This document shows positions 1 to 6,569 of a stretch of DNA of 9,361 nt, piece after piece. The stretch comes from Angelakisella sp. Its GTDB lineage: Bacteria > Bacillota > Clostridia > Oscillospirales > Ruminococcaceae. The stretch's first letter is position 1. Every line of letters starts with the position of its first letter. A model generated the notes under the pieces. It ran no database searches. It was not told where the DNA came from and worked only from the letters and a program-made list of their open reading frames with translations. The DNA is taken from positions 1 to 9,361 of the forward strand of contig JAAWGY010000077.1 of assembly GCA_022795575.1 (NCBI GenBank), read 5' to 3'. A program made the position numbers and the translations under genes.

Positions 1-147
1 CGTCAGTCGCTTGGGGGGCGCTCCCCTTACGCCGCCTGGACCGCTTGGGTTCGGTTCTTCTGCTTGGGTGACAGCCTCAATCTCATCGTGTGGTTGCTCG
101 ATGCTTGGTTGGGCGGCTGGCCCTGCTGGGGGACAGGTTTCAGCGGC

Positions 148-308
148 CTTGCGGGGGGAGCGTTATGGCTCGCTCCCTCCTTCCGGTTGGCCTGACAAGG
201 TGCCTCCGGCGGATCTGATTCCCTGCGGGGGGATGCCCTCCCTTCGGTCGGGTGGTGCCTCCGGCGGATCCTATTCCCTGCGGGGGGATTCCCTTCCTTT
301 GGTCGGGT
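148..308. repeat. Degenerate tandem repeat array, about 55-base unit
   Basis: Bases 199-253 and 254-308 are direct, immediately adjacent 55-base copies that match at 50 of 55 positions by hand alignment. Each starts GGTGCCTCCGGCGGATC, then has CCCTGCGGGGGGAT and a CCCTTCGGTCGGGT-like end. A third, more diverged unit seems to lie upstream from about 148 (TTGCGGGGGGAG, later CTCCTTCCGGTTGG), lengthened by about 13 bases that form the hairpin at 153-180. The differences are mostly transitions, suggesting decay of a duplicated intergenic element rather than coding selection. I do not recognise the family. Confidence 0.75.
153..180. repeat. GC-rich hairpin
   Basis: Arms 153-162 and 171-180 form a 10-bp stem (core GGGAGCG with CGCTCCC, one G-T wobble at 155/178) around an 8-base loop. 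It sits at the start of the first, most diverged unit of the repeat array. No T-tract follows, so it is not a typical intrinsic terminator. Its role is unknown. Confidence 0.55.
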
Positions 309-323
309 GGGGACTCCCCACCC
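305..323. terminator. Very stable hairpin, possible terminator of an upstream gene
   Basis: Arms 305-312 (GGGTGGGG) and 316-323 (CCCCACCC) make a perfect 8-bp stem with a 3-base loop (ACT). Only CTTTGCT follows, so the T-tract is weak for an intrinsic terminator. It lies at the end of the repeat array and at the transition to AT-richer DNA, which fits the 3' boundary of a transcription unit entering from the left. That gene is not in the window, so direction and function are inferred. Confidence 0.35.
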
Positions 324-353
324 CTTTGCTACGCCGGGATAGGAAAAACGGCC

Positions 354-368
354 TGAAAATCGTTTTCA
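354..368. promoter_or_regulatory. Fur-box-like palindrome
   Basis: The 15-base sequence TGAAAATCGTTTTCA is a 7-1-7 inverted repeat with one mismatch. It resembles the TGATAAT-N-ATTATCA-type Fur/PerR-family operator and also folds as a 6-bp hairpin with a 3-base loop. It is about 175 bases upstream of the -35 box at 543, too far for simple repression of that promoter, and no clear promoter overlaps it. It could equally be a chance AT-rich palindrome. Confidence 0.25.
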
Positions 369-542
369 ATTTTGCCTGCTTTCTTGGAAAATATGAAAAA
401 AGCTTGGGGCTACAGGCTGTCAGAAAAGGATCCCGGGCATGGCAAAAGCAGGTGGCGCCATATGGTAAAATCAGGGCCTTTGTACACTGCCACAGTCCCG
501 CCTTGGTGCTGCTGCCGGTGCTCCGACGTCCACGGCCCCCGG

Positions 543-571
543 TTGAAAAAAACGAAAGGAAATGCTATAAT
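543..571 (+). promoter_or_regulatory. Strong SigA-type promoter for the lipoprotein-chemoreceptor genes
   Basis: TTGAAA (543-548), a 17-base spacer, and TATAAT (566-571) preceded by TGC, an extended -10. The -10 is a perfect consensus, the -35 matches at five of six positions and the spacing is optimal. Transcription should start near 578, giving an untranslated leader of about 68 bases before the ATG at 646. It probably drives both the lipoprotein and the chemoreceptor, which are 37 bases apart. The 11-mer GCCTTTGTACA occurs once upstream (476-486) and once in the leader (610-620). Confidence 0.85.
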
Positions 572-645
572 ATCCCACAGAATATTTTGGGGCCTGCCTG
601 CAAAGCACCGCCTTTGTACAGCGGCCCGGGGAAGGATCGTTGGTT

Positions 646-1881
646 ATGAAGAAAAGGGCTTTTCTCCTGATGCTGTCCGCAGTGCTGCTGTTGACCACCG
701 CCTGCGGCGGAAGGGAGCTGCCGCCCCCGGAGAGTGTGCCGGCGCCGGTGGAGACTGTGGAGCTGACCGTGTGGGGCGCGGAGGAGGACGAGGCGCTGCT
801 GCGGCAGATATTGGATTCCTTCCAGGCCCGCTACGCCGGCCAGGCCGATTTTCGCATCACCTACCAGCCCCAAAGCGAATCCAACTGCAAGGACGTGCTG
901 CTGGGGGACCTGGAGGCCGGGGCGGACGTCTTTGCCTTTGCCGACGACCAGGTGGCCGCCCTGGCCGCCGCCGGCTGCCTGGACCCCATCCCGGAGCCGG
1001 AGGCGATCCGGCAGGCCAGCCTTTCGGCGGCGGTGGATGCGGCCAGCGTGGGTGGCACCCTGTACGCCTACCCGCTGACGGCGGATAACGGCTACTTCCT
1101 CTATTATAATAAGGCCTATTTTTCCCCGGAGGACGTCCAAAGCCTGGAGCGGATGGTGGAGGTGGCGGCCCAGGCGGAAAAACGGGTGGCGATGGACTGG
1201 ACCTCCGCCTGGTATGTCTACGCCTTCTTCGGCAATACCGGCCTGACGGTGGGGCTTAACGAGGACGGCCTGACCAACTACTGCACCTGGAACAGCACCG
1301 GCGGCTCCATCCGCGGCGTGGACGTGGCCCAGTCGATGCTGGATATCGCGGCCAGCCCGGGCTTTGCCAGTATGACCGATACCGACTTTATTGCCGGGGT
1401 GCGGGACGGCTCGGTGATTGCGGGGATCAGCGGGGTTTGGAACGCGGTGGCGATCGAAGAGGCCTGGGGGGAGAACGCCGGAGCGGCCAAGCTCCCCGCC
1501 TTTGCCTGCGGGGGACAGCAGATCCAGATGGCCTCCTTTTCCGGCTGCAAGCTGATTGGCGTAAACGCCTATTCCCGGCACCCGGAATGGGCGGCGCGGC
1601 TGGCCGAGTGGATCACCAGCGAGGAAAACCAGCGGCTGCGCTTCCAGCTGCGGGGCCAGGGGCCCGCCAACGTCAACGCGGCCTCCTCCCCGGAGGTCCA
1701 GGCCTCTCCCGCCATCTCGGCGCTGCTGGCCCAGTCGGAGTTTTCCCAGCTCCAGCGGGTTGGGGGCAAGTTTTGGGACCCGGTGACAGAGTTTGCCAGC
1801 AGCATGGCGGCGGGGAACCCCACCGGGGCCTCTCTCCAGGCGCAGCTGGACCGGATGGTGGAGGGTGTGACGGCGCGGTAA
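646..1881 (+). CDS. Extracellular solute-binding lipoprotein, MalE-like (family 1)
   Basis: This is probably a surface lipoprotein that binds a sugar or similar solute. Starting at ATG 646 gives 411 residues; GAAGGA at 631-636 lies at proper spacing, while the in-frame TTG at 640 is too close to it. The protein begins MKKRAF, has a hydrophobic stretch (7-16) and a lipobox-like TTAC with C20 as the likely lipidated residue, then a Pro-rich tether. The mature part shows family-1 traits: ELTVWGAEEDE as first strand, ADVFAFADDQVAALAAAG near residues 85-102, YPLTADNGYFLYYNK as the hinge-region strand, GISGVWNA, and a C-terminal SRHPEWAARLAEWITSEENQ helix like that of maltose-type binding proteins. 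No permease or ATPase gene is beside it; the next gene is a chemoreceptor. A sensory role, alone or with a distant transporter, is therefore inferred. The substrate cannot be told from sequence. Confidence 0.88.
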   Translation: MKKRAFLLMLSAVLLLTTACGGRELPPPESVPAPVETVELTVWGAEEDEALLRQILDSFQARYAGQADFRITYQPQSESNCKDVLLGDLEAGADVFAFADDQVAALAAAGCLDPIPEPEAIRQASLSAAVDAASVGGTLYAYPLTADNGYFLYYNKAYFSPEDVQSLERMVEVAAQAEKRVAMDWTSAWYVYAFFGNTGLTVGLNEDGLTNYCTWNSTGGSIRGVDVAQSMLDIAASPGFASMTDTDFIAGVRDGSVIAGISGVWNAVAIEEAWGENAGAAKLPAFACGGQQIQMASFSGCKLIGVNAYSRHPEWAARLAEWITSEENQRLRFQLRGQGPANVNAASSPEVQASPAISALLAQSEFSQLQRVGGKFWDPVTEFASSMAAGNPTGASLQAQLDRMVEGVTAR

Positions 1882-1906
1882 CGGGCCGAAGAGAGATTGA
1901 GGTATG

Positions 1907-1917
1907 GGAGGAGAAGG
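1907..1917 (+). promoter_or_regulatory. Ribosome binding site that decides the chemoreceptor start
   Basis: GGAGGAGAAGG lies directly before ATG 1919. An in-frame ATG at 1904 would put this strong purine site inside the coding sequence and has no good site of its own, so 1919 is the preferred start. Confidence 0.8.
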
Positions 1918-1918
1918 T

Positions 1919-3505
1919 ATGAAAGGCAGGCTGACATTGCAGCAGCGGTTGATTCTGCCCATCATTCTGCTTGGGCTGGTGACGCTGCTTTCCAATCTCC
2001 TGGCGGTGTTCAGCATCAACAACGTACACGCCAACGCAGGGACCATTGTGGACCGGTACATGGTCAGCGAGACCCGGCTGGAGGATATCCGGCGCTCGAT
2101 GATGAACATCCACCGGCTGGCCTTGTCCCACATTGTGGCGGCCGACCACGCCTCCATGATCCGGCTGGTGCAGCAGATTAAGGCGGAGGAGGCCGCCCTG
2201 GACGGCAAGCTGGAGAGCTACGGGGCGCTGGTGGGGGAGGAGGACGCGGGGACCTACCGTTCCCTCCGGGAGAGCTACGAATCCTTCAAGCATTCGCTGG
2301 TCTACCTGGTCTGCGCCAGCGCCGACAGCAAAACCCAGGACGCCTACGCCGTGGCCAACGGGGATGTGGCTGTCTGGAGCAGCGCGGTGGAGCAGGAGAT
2401 AGACGCCCTCTATACCTCGGTGGCCGACCGGGCGGAGGCGGCGCAAAGGCGGCTTTCCACCGTCTATATCGCCTCGCTGCTGGCCAGCGCCGCCACCTTG
2501 GTTATCGGGGTGCTGCTGGTGGCCGCCGCCTTCCGGATTATCCGCAGGTATGTGATCGCCCCCATCCACGACGCCATGGGGATGCTCCAGGGCAGCTCGG
2601 AGCGGATCAGCGGGGTGGTGGGGGAGGTCCGCCAGCGGACCAAAACCTCCAGCGGCAGCGTCCGCAGCCTCTCCGGCCTCACCCAGCAGCTTTCCGATGC
2701 CCTCCGGGAGATTTCCGGCAGCGCCGCCGCCATCAGCGCCAGCGCCGCCGGCACCCAAAACGACGCCAAGCATATGGCCGAGGAGTGCTCCGCCATCACC
2801 GCCTATTCGGTGGATATCCGCAAGCGGGCCGAGGAGATGGAGCGGTCGGCCCAGGAGGAGACCGAGGCGGTCCGGGCCAGGACCGAGGAGATCCTGTCGG
2901 TGCTTAACGAGGCCATCGAGAAGAGCCGGCAGGTGGACCAGATCGGCGTCCTGACCAAGGACATCCTCTCCATCTCCTCCTCCACCGACCTCATCGCCAT
3001 CAACGCCTCTATCGAGGCGGCCCGGGCCGGGGAGGCCGGCAAGGGCTTTGCCATTGTGGCCCAGGAGGTGCGGCAGCTGGCGGATTCCTGCTCCGAGACG
3101 GCGGGCCATATCCAGGAGGTCAGCGAGGTGGTGACAGGGGCGGTGTCGTATCTTTCCGGCAGCGCCCGGGAGCTGGCGGATTACCTTGGCAAAGCGATTT
3201 TGGACCAGCTGGAGCGGTCGGTCCGGGCCGGGCGGCAGTACCGGGAGGATTCCCACTTTATCGGGCAGTCCATGGAGGAGTTCAACGGGCGCACCGCCCG
3301 CTTCCAGGCGGCCATGGACGAAATCGCGGACGCCATCGCCAGCATTTCCCGGTCCATCGACGGCGCGGTTTCCGGCATCAACGGCGCCGCCGGCAGCACC
3401 CGCGGGCTGGTGGAGGATATGGCCGGCATCACCGCGCGGATGGAGACCAACCAGGAGATTGTGGGGGAGCTCCAGAAGCAGATGGATGTTTTCGCCAACC
3501 TGTAG
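1919..3505 (+). CDS. Methyl-accepting chemotaxis protein, two-TM receptor
   Basis: A membrane chemoreceptor that would feed CheA/CheW, 528 residues. TM1 is about residues 10-33, followed by an extracytoplasmic helical sensor of about 150 residues (four-helix-bundle type by its helical, charged character), TM2 at about 182-206, and a long cytoplasmic coiled-coil hairpin. The tip reads TDLIAINASIEAARAGEAGK, then GFAIVAQEVRQLAD, unmistakably the MCP signalling tip. E366, R369 and E372 correspond by hand alignment to E385, R388 and E391 of E. coli Tsr. Oddities: the nearly universal Gln before the TN of the tip is Ser (S355), Asn is Asp (D357), the Phe position is S354, and after P215 I see only a first HAMP-like helix with no clear second one. 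The C-terminus has no NWETF-type CheR/CheB tether. It lies 37 bases after the lipoprotein gene, so the two are probably co-transcribed and may act together. Confidence 0.93.
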   Translation: MKGRLTLQQRLILPIILLGLVTLLSNLLAVFSINNVHANAGTIVDRYMVSETRLEDIRRSMMNIHRLALSHIVAADHASMIRLVQQIKAEEAALDGKLESYGALVGEEDAGTYRSLRESYESFKHSLVYLVCASADSKTQDAYAVANGDVAVWSSAVEQEIDALYTSVADRAEAAQRRLSTVYIASLLASAATLVIGVLLVAAAFRIIRRYVIAPIHDAMGMLQGSSERISGVVGEVRQRTKTSSGSVRSLSGLTQQLSDALREISGSAAAISASAAGTQNDAKHMAEECSAITAYSVDIRKRAEEMERSAQEETEAVRARTEEILSVLNEAIEKSRQVDQIGVLTKDILSISSSTDLIAINASIEAARAGEAGKGFAIVAQEVRQLADSCSETAGHIQEVSEVVTGAVSYLSGSARELADYLGKAILDQLERSVRAGRQYREDSHFIGQSMEEFNGRTARFQAAMDEIADAIASISRSIDGAVSGINGAAGSTRGLVEDMAGITARMETNQEIVGELQKQMDVFANL

Positions 3506-3520
3506 CCCCTGCCGCCGCAG

Positions 3521-3539
3521 CGGGAGGGAATGGCTCCCG
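3521..3539 (+). terminator. Weak hairpin after the chemoreceptor gene
   Basis: CGGGAG (3521-3526) pairs with CTCCCG (3534-3539) around a 7-base loop, 16 bases after the stop. No T-tract follows, so it is a poor intrinsic terminator; it may attenuate read-through or stabilise the 3' end. A palindrome CCCGGCCGGG (3536-3545) overlaps it. Confidence 0.25.
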
Positions 3540-3546
3540 GCCGGGC

Positions 3547-3575
3547 TTGCGTTGGCGGATGTATTGTAGTATAAT
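3547..3575 (+). promoter_or_regulatory. Promoter for the receiver-kinase genes
   Basis: TTGCGT (3547-3552), 17-base spacer, TATAAT (3570-3575). The -10 is perfect, the spacing ideal and the -35 matches only its TTG. It sits in an AT-rich island in the 113-base gap after the chemoreceptor. Transcription would start near 3582, giving a leader of about 37 bases. It would let the receiver and both kinases be expressed separately from the lipoprotein and chemoreceptor. Confidence 0.7.
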
Positions 3576-3618
3576 AACTTAGAATAGCTTTGCCGATATC
3601 AAACAGGAGGAAGACCAT

Positions 3619-3981
3619 ATGCAGGAAAAAATTTTGGTGGTTGATGATGACGCAATGAACCTGGTGCGGACCAAGAAGATTTTGGATAAGATGTACAACA
3701 TATTCCTGGCGGAATCCGGGAGCGAGGCGCTGGATATCCTGGAGGAGCAGGATATTGACCTGGTGCTGCTGGACATTGAGATGCCGGGGATGAACGGCAT
3801 CGAAACCTTCCGGCGGATGCAGCGGTTCCCCGTCAAGGTCCCGGTAATCTTCCTGACAGCCTCCGGCGACGAGGAGGACGTGATGAACGCCATTAAGTTG
3901 GGGGCGGCGAATTACCTGAAAAAGCCGTTCTTCCCCCAGGAGCTGCTGAAACGGGTGGCAAAGGAGCTTGGAAGGCAATGA
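3619..3981 (+). CDS. Stand-alone CheY-like response regulator receiver
   Basis: A 120-residue single receiver domain with no output domain. All key residues are present: the acidic cluster D9-D11 after the first strand (ILVVDDD), phospho-acceptor D52 in LVLLDIEMPGMNG, the switch threonine T80 in VIFLTAS, and K102 in the KKPF motif. AGGAGG at 3605-3610 lies 8 bases before ATG 3619. The stop overlaps the start of the next kinase gene (ATGA, 3978-3981), so the two are translationally coupled and the kinase is the likely phosphodonor, either from H191 or more plausibly through its HPt H793. Possible roles, not separable from sequence, are a soluble phospho-messenger to the flagellar motor or another partner, or a phosphate sink or shuttle in the relay. 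The neighbouring chemoreceptor makes a chemotaxis-related role attractive, but the symbol cheY is not justified. Confidence 0.93.
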   Translation: MQEKILVVDDDAMNLVRTKKILDKMYNIFLAESGSEALDILEEQDIDLVLLDIEMPGMNGIETFRRMQRFPVKVPVIFLTASGDEEDVMNAIKLGAANYLKKPFFPQELLKRVAKELGRQ

Positions 3982-6521
3982 AGGCGGAAAAACAGACAAG
4001 CAAGCACCTGCTGCTGGCTGTTGTGGCTACCGTGTTCAGTACCATACTGATACTGATTATCATGCTGATGTCCTGGGAGCCCTGGATGGTCCCGCTGATC
4101 TCCACCGGCTGTGTGGGGGTGTGGTACCTCCACATCAGCAGGACCGATTCGGAACGGCTGTACGAGAACCTCTGCGCCGGCTTGATACTGGTGGAGTTCC
4201 TTTTCTTCGGGGTACACAGCGCCAGTTTTTTTGATATCCCGGCCGTGGCCTGCATTTTGATTTTTGTCTTTTCCATGCTGGACAGAAAGCGGCTGTTGTA
4301 CATAACAGCCGCTTTGTACGTCTTGGAGATCCTTTACCACTTCCTGCTGCTGGATGCCGCCGGCTCCGGGATGGGGCTTCAGGAGGCGATACGCCTGATG
4401 CTGGGCATTGTTCTGGTGGCCGGCGCCACCGAGATTGCAAGATACCGGATCAACCGCAGGATGGCGGGGCAGCGGCGGCAGGACAGGATTTTGGAGCAGC
4501 TGGAAACGGCGGGCCGTCAGAATGTGGAGTTCCTCTCCAACGTGTCCCACGAGTTCCGCACCCCCATCAATATGGTCATCGGCATCAGCGAGATCATGCT
4601 GGAAAAGGACCTCTCCCCGGAGCTGCGGGAGGATATCCAGTCCATCCAGCTGGCGGGCAAGCGCCTCTCCAACCAGATCAGCAACATCCTGGATTACACC
4701 GAGATTGCGGAGGGCTCCCTGACCCCGGCGCGGGAAGAGTACCGGATTACCTCGGTGATCTACGATGTACTGACAACAACGTCGATGCAGAGCGGCAAAA
4801 ACCAGCTGGAGCTGGTGTTCGACTTTGACCCCAAAATACCGGCGGTGCTCATCGGCGACGCGGAGAAGATCTCCCATGTGCTGAAGGCTCTGTTGGAAAA
4901 CTCGGTCAAATTCACCGAGGAGGGCGGCATCAACGTCTGCATCGAGTACCGCCGGGAAAGCTACGGCATCAACCTTATCATCGACGTATACGATACCGGC
5001 ATTGGCATGACCGAATCCCAGCTGACACAGATGTACGACGATTTTTACCAGGCGGATACCGGCAGCAGCCGCTTTGCAGGGGGGCTGGGGCTGGGCATCC
5101 CCATTGTGCGGGGACTGCTCCACGCCATGGGCGGCTTTGTCCACTTTGAAAGCAGCGGCCAGCAGGGCCTGCACGCCCATATCTCCATCCCCCAGGAGGT
5201 GGTGGACGAATCGCCCAGCCTGACGCTGCCCAACGCGGCGGAATTCTGCGTGGCCTGCTACTTCCGGCCGGAGCGGTACGCCAGCGACGAGATCCGGCGC
5301 TTTTATGACAAGCTGATCCTGCACCTGGTGGAGGGCCTGGAGATTGAGGGCTACCAGGCGCACAACTTTGAGGGGCTGCTCAAGCTGCAGCGCAGCCATC
5401 CCCTGACCCATGTCTTTATTGCCCAAACGGAATACGAGGAGAACAGCTCCTACTACGAGGAGCTGGCGGGCAAGCTCCGGGTGGTGCTGATTGCGGAAAG
5501 GGACTACGCGCTGGAGCGGGAAAGCAAACTGCTTGTGCTCCGCAAGCCCTTCTCCGCCATATCGGTGGTAAACCTCCTGAGCGGCGCGGTGGCGGAAAAC
5601 GAGTTTAAGGAGGCCCAGGTGGTGGGCAGCAAGCCCTTTACCTGTGTGGATGTCCGGGTGCTGGTGGTGGACGACGAGGAAATGAACCTTGTGGTGGCCA
5701 AGGGGGTGCTGGGCAGCTACGGTATCCAGGTGGATACCTGCCTCAGCGGCAAGGAGGCCATCGAGCTGTGCAAGCGGGTGTCCTACGATATCGTCTTCCT
5801 GGACCATATGATGCCGGGCTTCGACGGTGTGGAGACGCTGCGGCGCATCCGGGAGATCTGCGGCGGCATCTACCAGGACCTGGCGGTCATCGCCCTAACC
5901 GCCAATACCATCAGCGGGGCACGGGAGATGTTCCGCAGCGAGGGCTTTACCGAGTTTGTCCCCAAGCCCATCGAGCGCGCGGTGCTGGAGCGGGTGCTGC
6001 GTAAAATACTGCCGGCGCGCTGCATCCAGTACATCGGGGGGCCGGAGGAGGACGACGGCCCGGCGGAGCAGCCCGCCCCCGCTCCCGCTCCGGCGGAGCA
6101 CCCAAAGGAGGAGGCCCTGTCCCCGCAAGCCCCCGCCCCGGCCCGGGAGGAGCCGGCAAGGTCGGCCACCCTGCCCTACAGCCAGCTGGTGCAGGCGGGG
6201 ATCAATGTGGACAAAGGGCTGGATTACTGCTGTGGGGAAGAGGACTTTTACCGGGATATGCTACAGGTGTTCTATGCCCAGGGCCAGGAGAAGCTGGACG
6301 AGATTGCCGCGCTGTACGAGGCCGCCAACTGGAAGGACTACACCACCAAGGTCCATGCCCTGAAGAGCACCTCGCTGACCATCGGCGCGGAGCGGCTGTC
6401 GGAGCACGCCAAGGCGCTGGAGCAGGCAGGGAAGCACCAGGACCTGGAGTTTATCCGGAAGCATCACCCGGGGCTGCTGCGCCTGTATCAGGAGGTCTGC
6501 GACAGCCTCGCCGGGCTATAA
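3978..6521 (+). CDS. Hybrid sensor histidine kinase: 6TM-HisKA-HATPase-pseudoREC-REC-HPt
   Basis: An 847-residue membrane kinase with a complete internal phosphorelay. About six hydrophobic segments span residues 10-150 with very short loops, so any signal is sensed in the membrane or through a partner. A helix at about 155-185 leads to the HisKA H-box with H191 (SNVSHEFRTPIN). The HATPase domain has N308 in LLENSVKFT, D339 in DTGIGM and the glycine loop G368-G373 (GGLGLG). Residues about 422-535 look like a degenerate receiver: KPF is kept (K523-F525), but the acidic pair is missing and Q483 sits where the phospho-acceptor Asp should be. The following receiver (about 559-680) is intact, with D565/D566, D609 in FLDHMMPGFDG and KP near its end. 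An Ala/Pro/Glu-rich linker (about 690-735) joins it to an HPt domain with H793 in VHALKSTSLTIGA. It overlaps the receiver gene by 4 bases, strongly implying coupling. The ligand is unknown. Confidence 0.95.
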   Translation: MKAEKQTSKHLLLAVVATVFSTILILIIMLMSWEPWMVPLISTGCVGVWYLHISRTDSERLYENLCAGLILVEFLFFGVHSASFFDIPAVACILIFVFSMLDRKRLLYITAALYVLEILYHFLLLDAAGSGMGLQEAIRLMLGIVLVAGATEIARYRINRRMAGQRRQDRILEQLETAGRQNVEFLSNVSHEFRTPINMVIGISEIMLEKDLSPELREDIQSIQLAGKRLSNQISNILDYTEIAEGSLTPAREEYRITSVIYDVLTTTSMQSGKNQLELVFDFDPKIPAVLIGDAEKISHVLKALLENSVKFTEEGGINVCIEYRRESYGINLIIDVYDTGIGMTESQLTQMYDDFYQADTGSSRFAGGLGLGIPIVRGLLHAMGGFVHFESSGQQGLHAHISIPQEVVDESPSLTLPNAAEFCVACYFRPERYASDEIRRFYDKLILHLVEGLEIEGYQAHNFEGLLKLQRSHPLTHVFIAQTEYEENSSYYEELAGKLRVVLIAERDYALERESKLLVLRKPFSAISVVNLLSGAVAENEFKEAQVVGSKPFTCVDVRVLVVDDEEMNLVVAKGVLGSYGIQVDTCLSGKEAIELCKRVSYDIVFLDHMMPGFDGVETLRRIREICGGIYQDLAVIALTANTISGAREMFRSEGFTEFVPKPIERAVLERVLRKILPARCIQYIGGPEEDDGPAEQPAPAPAPAEHPKEEALSPQAPAPAREEPARSATLPYSQLVQAGINVDKGLDYCCGEEDFYRDMLQVFYAQGQEKLDEIAALYEAANWKDYTTKVHALKSTSLTIGAERLSEHAKALEQAGKHQDLEFIRKHHPGLLRLYQEVCDSLAGL

Positions 6522-6551
6522 AAGTAAGCCTTCTTTGGTTATCACAGTGAG

Positions 6552-6569
6552 AGGAGAAAGCGCCGCGTG
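6552..6569 (+). promoter_or_regulatory. Ribosome binding site and GTG start of the DegV-kinase gene
   Basis: AGGAG (6552-6556) lies 10 bases before GTG 6567, which is read as the start (MIKKWLEL). The next in-frame ATG is about 19 codons later, just before the first membrane segment, and has no clear purine site, so GTG is preferred. A non-ATG start may keep expression below that of the upstream kinase. Confidence 0.65.

Larger units (their letters stand above)
1..645. other. Non-coding leader region, repeat- and hairpin-rich
   Basis: No gene can be supported here. Open frames exist because the DNA is GC-rich and lacks stops, but their translations are low-complexity Gly/Pro/Arg-rich strings without a ribosome binding site or recognisable domain. 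The first ~325 bases are a G- and C-tract-rich region with a degenerate repeat array and several hairpins, probably the 3' flank of a gene to the left. From about 330 the composition becomes more AT-rich and holds a Fur-box-like palindrome and then a strong promoter for the lipoprotein gene. No tRNA, rRNA or known riboswitch was recognised. Confidence 0.6.

Noticed and set aside
640..645. TTG 640 as the lipoprotein start
   Set aside because: It is only 3 bases from the purine-rich ribosome binding site. ATG 646 has proper spacing and gives a classical MKK signal peptide.
11..649. 212-codon open frame on the + strand across the leader region
   Set aside because: It runs through the repeat array and the strong promoter, has Gly/Pro/Ser-rich composition with no domain, and overlaps the lipoprotein start. 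It is best explained by few stops in GC-rich DNA.
565..2208. 547-codon open frame on the - strand
   Set aside because: It is antisense to the lipoprotein and chemoreceptor genes and its Gly/His/Arg/Leu-rich translation matches nothing. The + strand proteins have clear domains and ribosome binding sites.
3536..3545. CCCGGCCGGG palindrome as an operator for the receiver promoter
   Set aside because: It is a short GC-only palindrome in GC-rich DNA with no second copy nearby; it is expected by chance.
3912..5807. 631-codon open frame on the - strand
   Set aside because: It is antisense to kinase 1, whose frame carries all kinase and receiver motifs; the translation is His/Gln/Val-rich noise.
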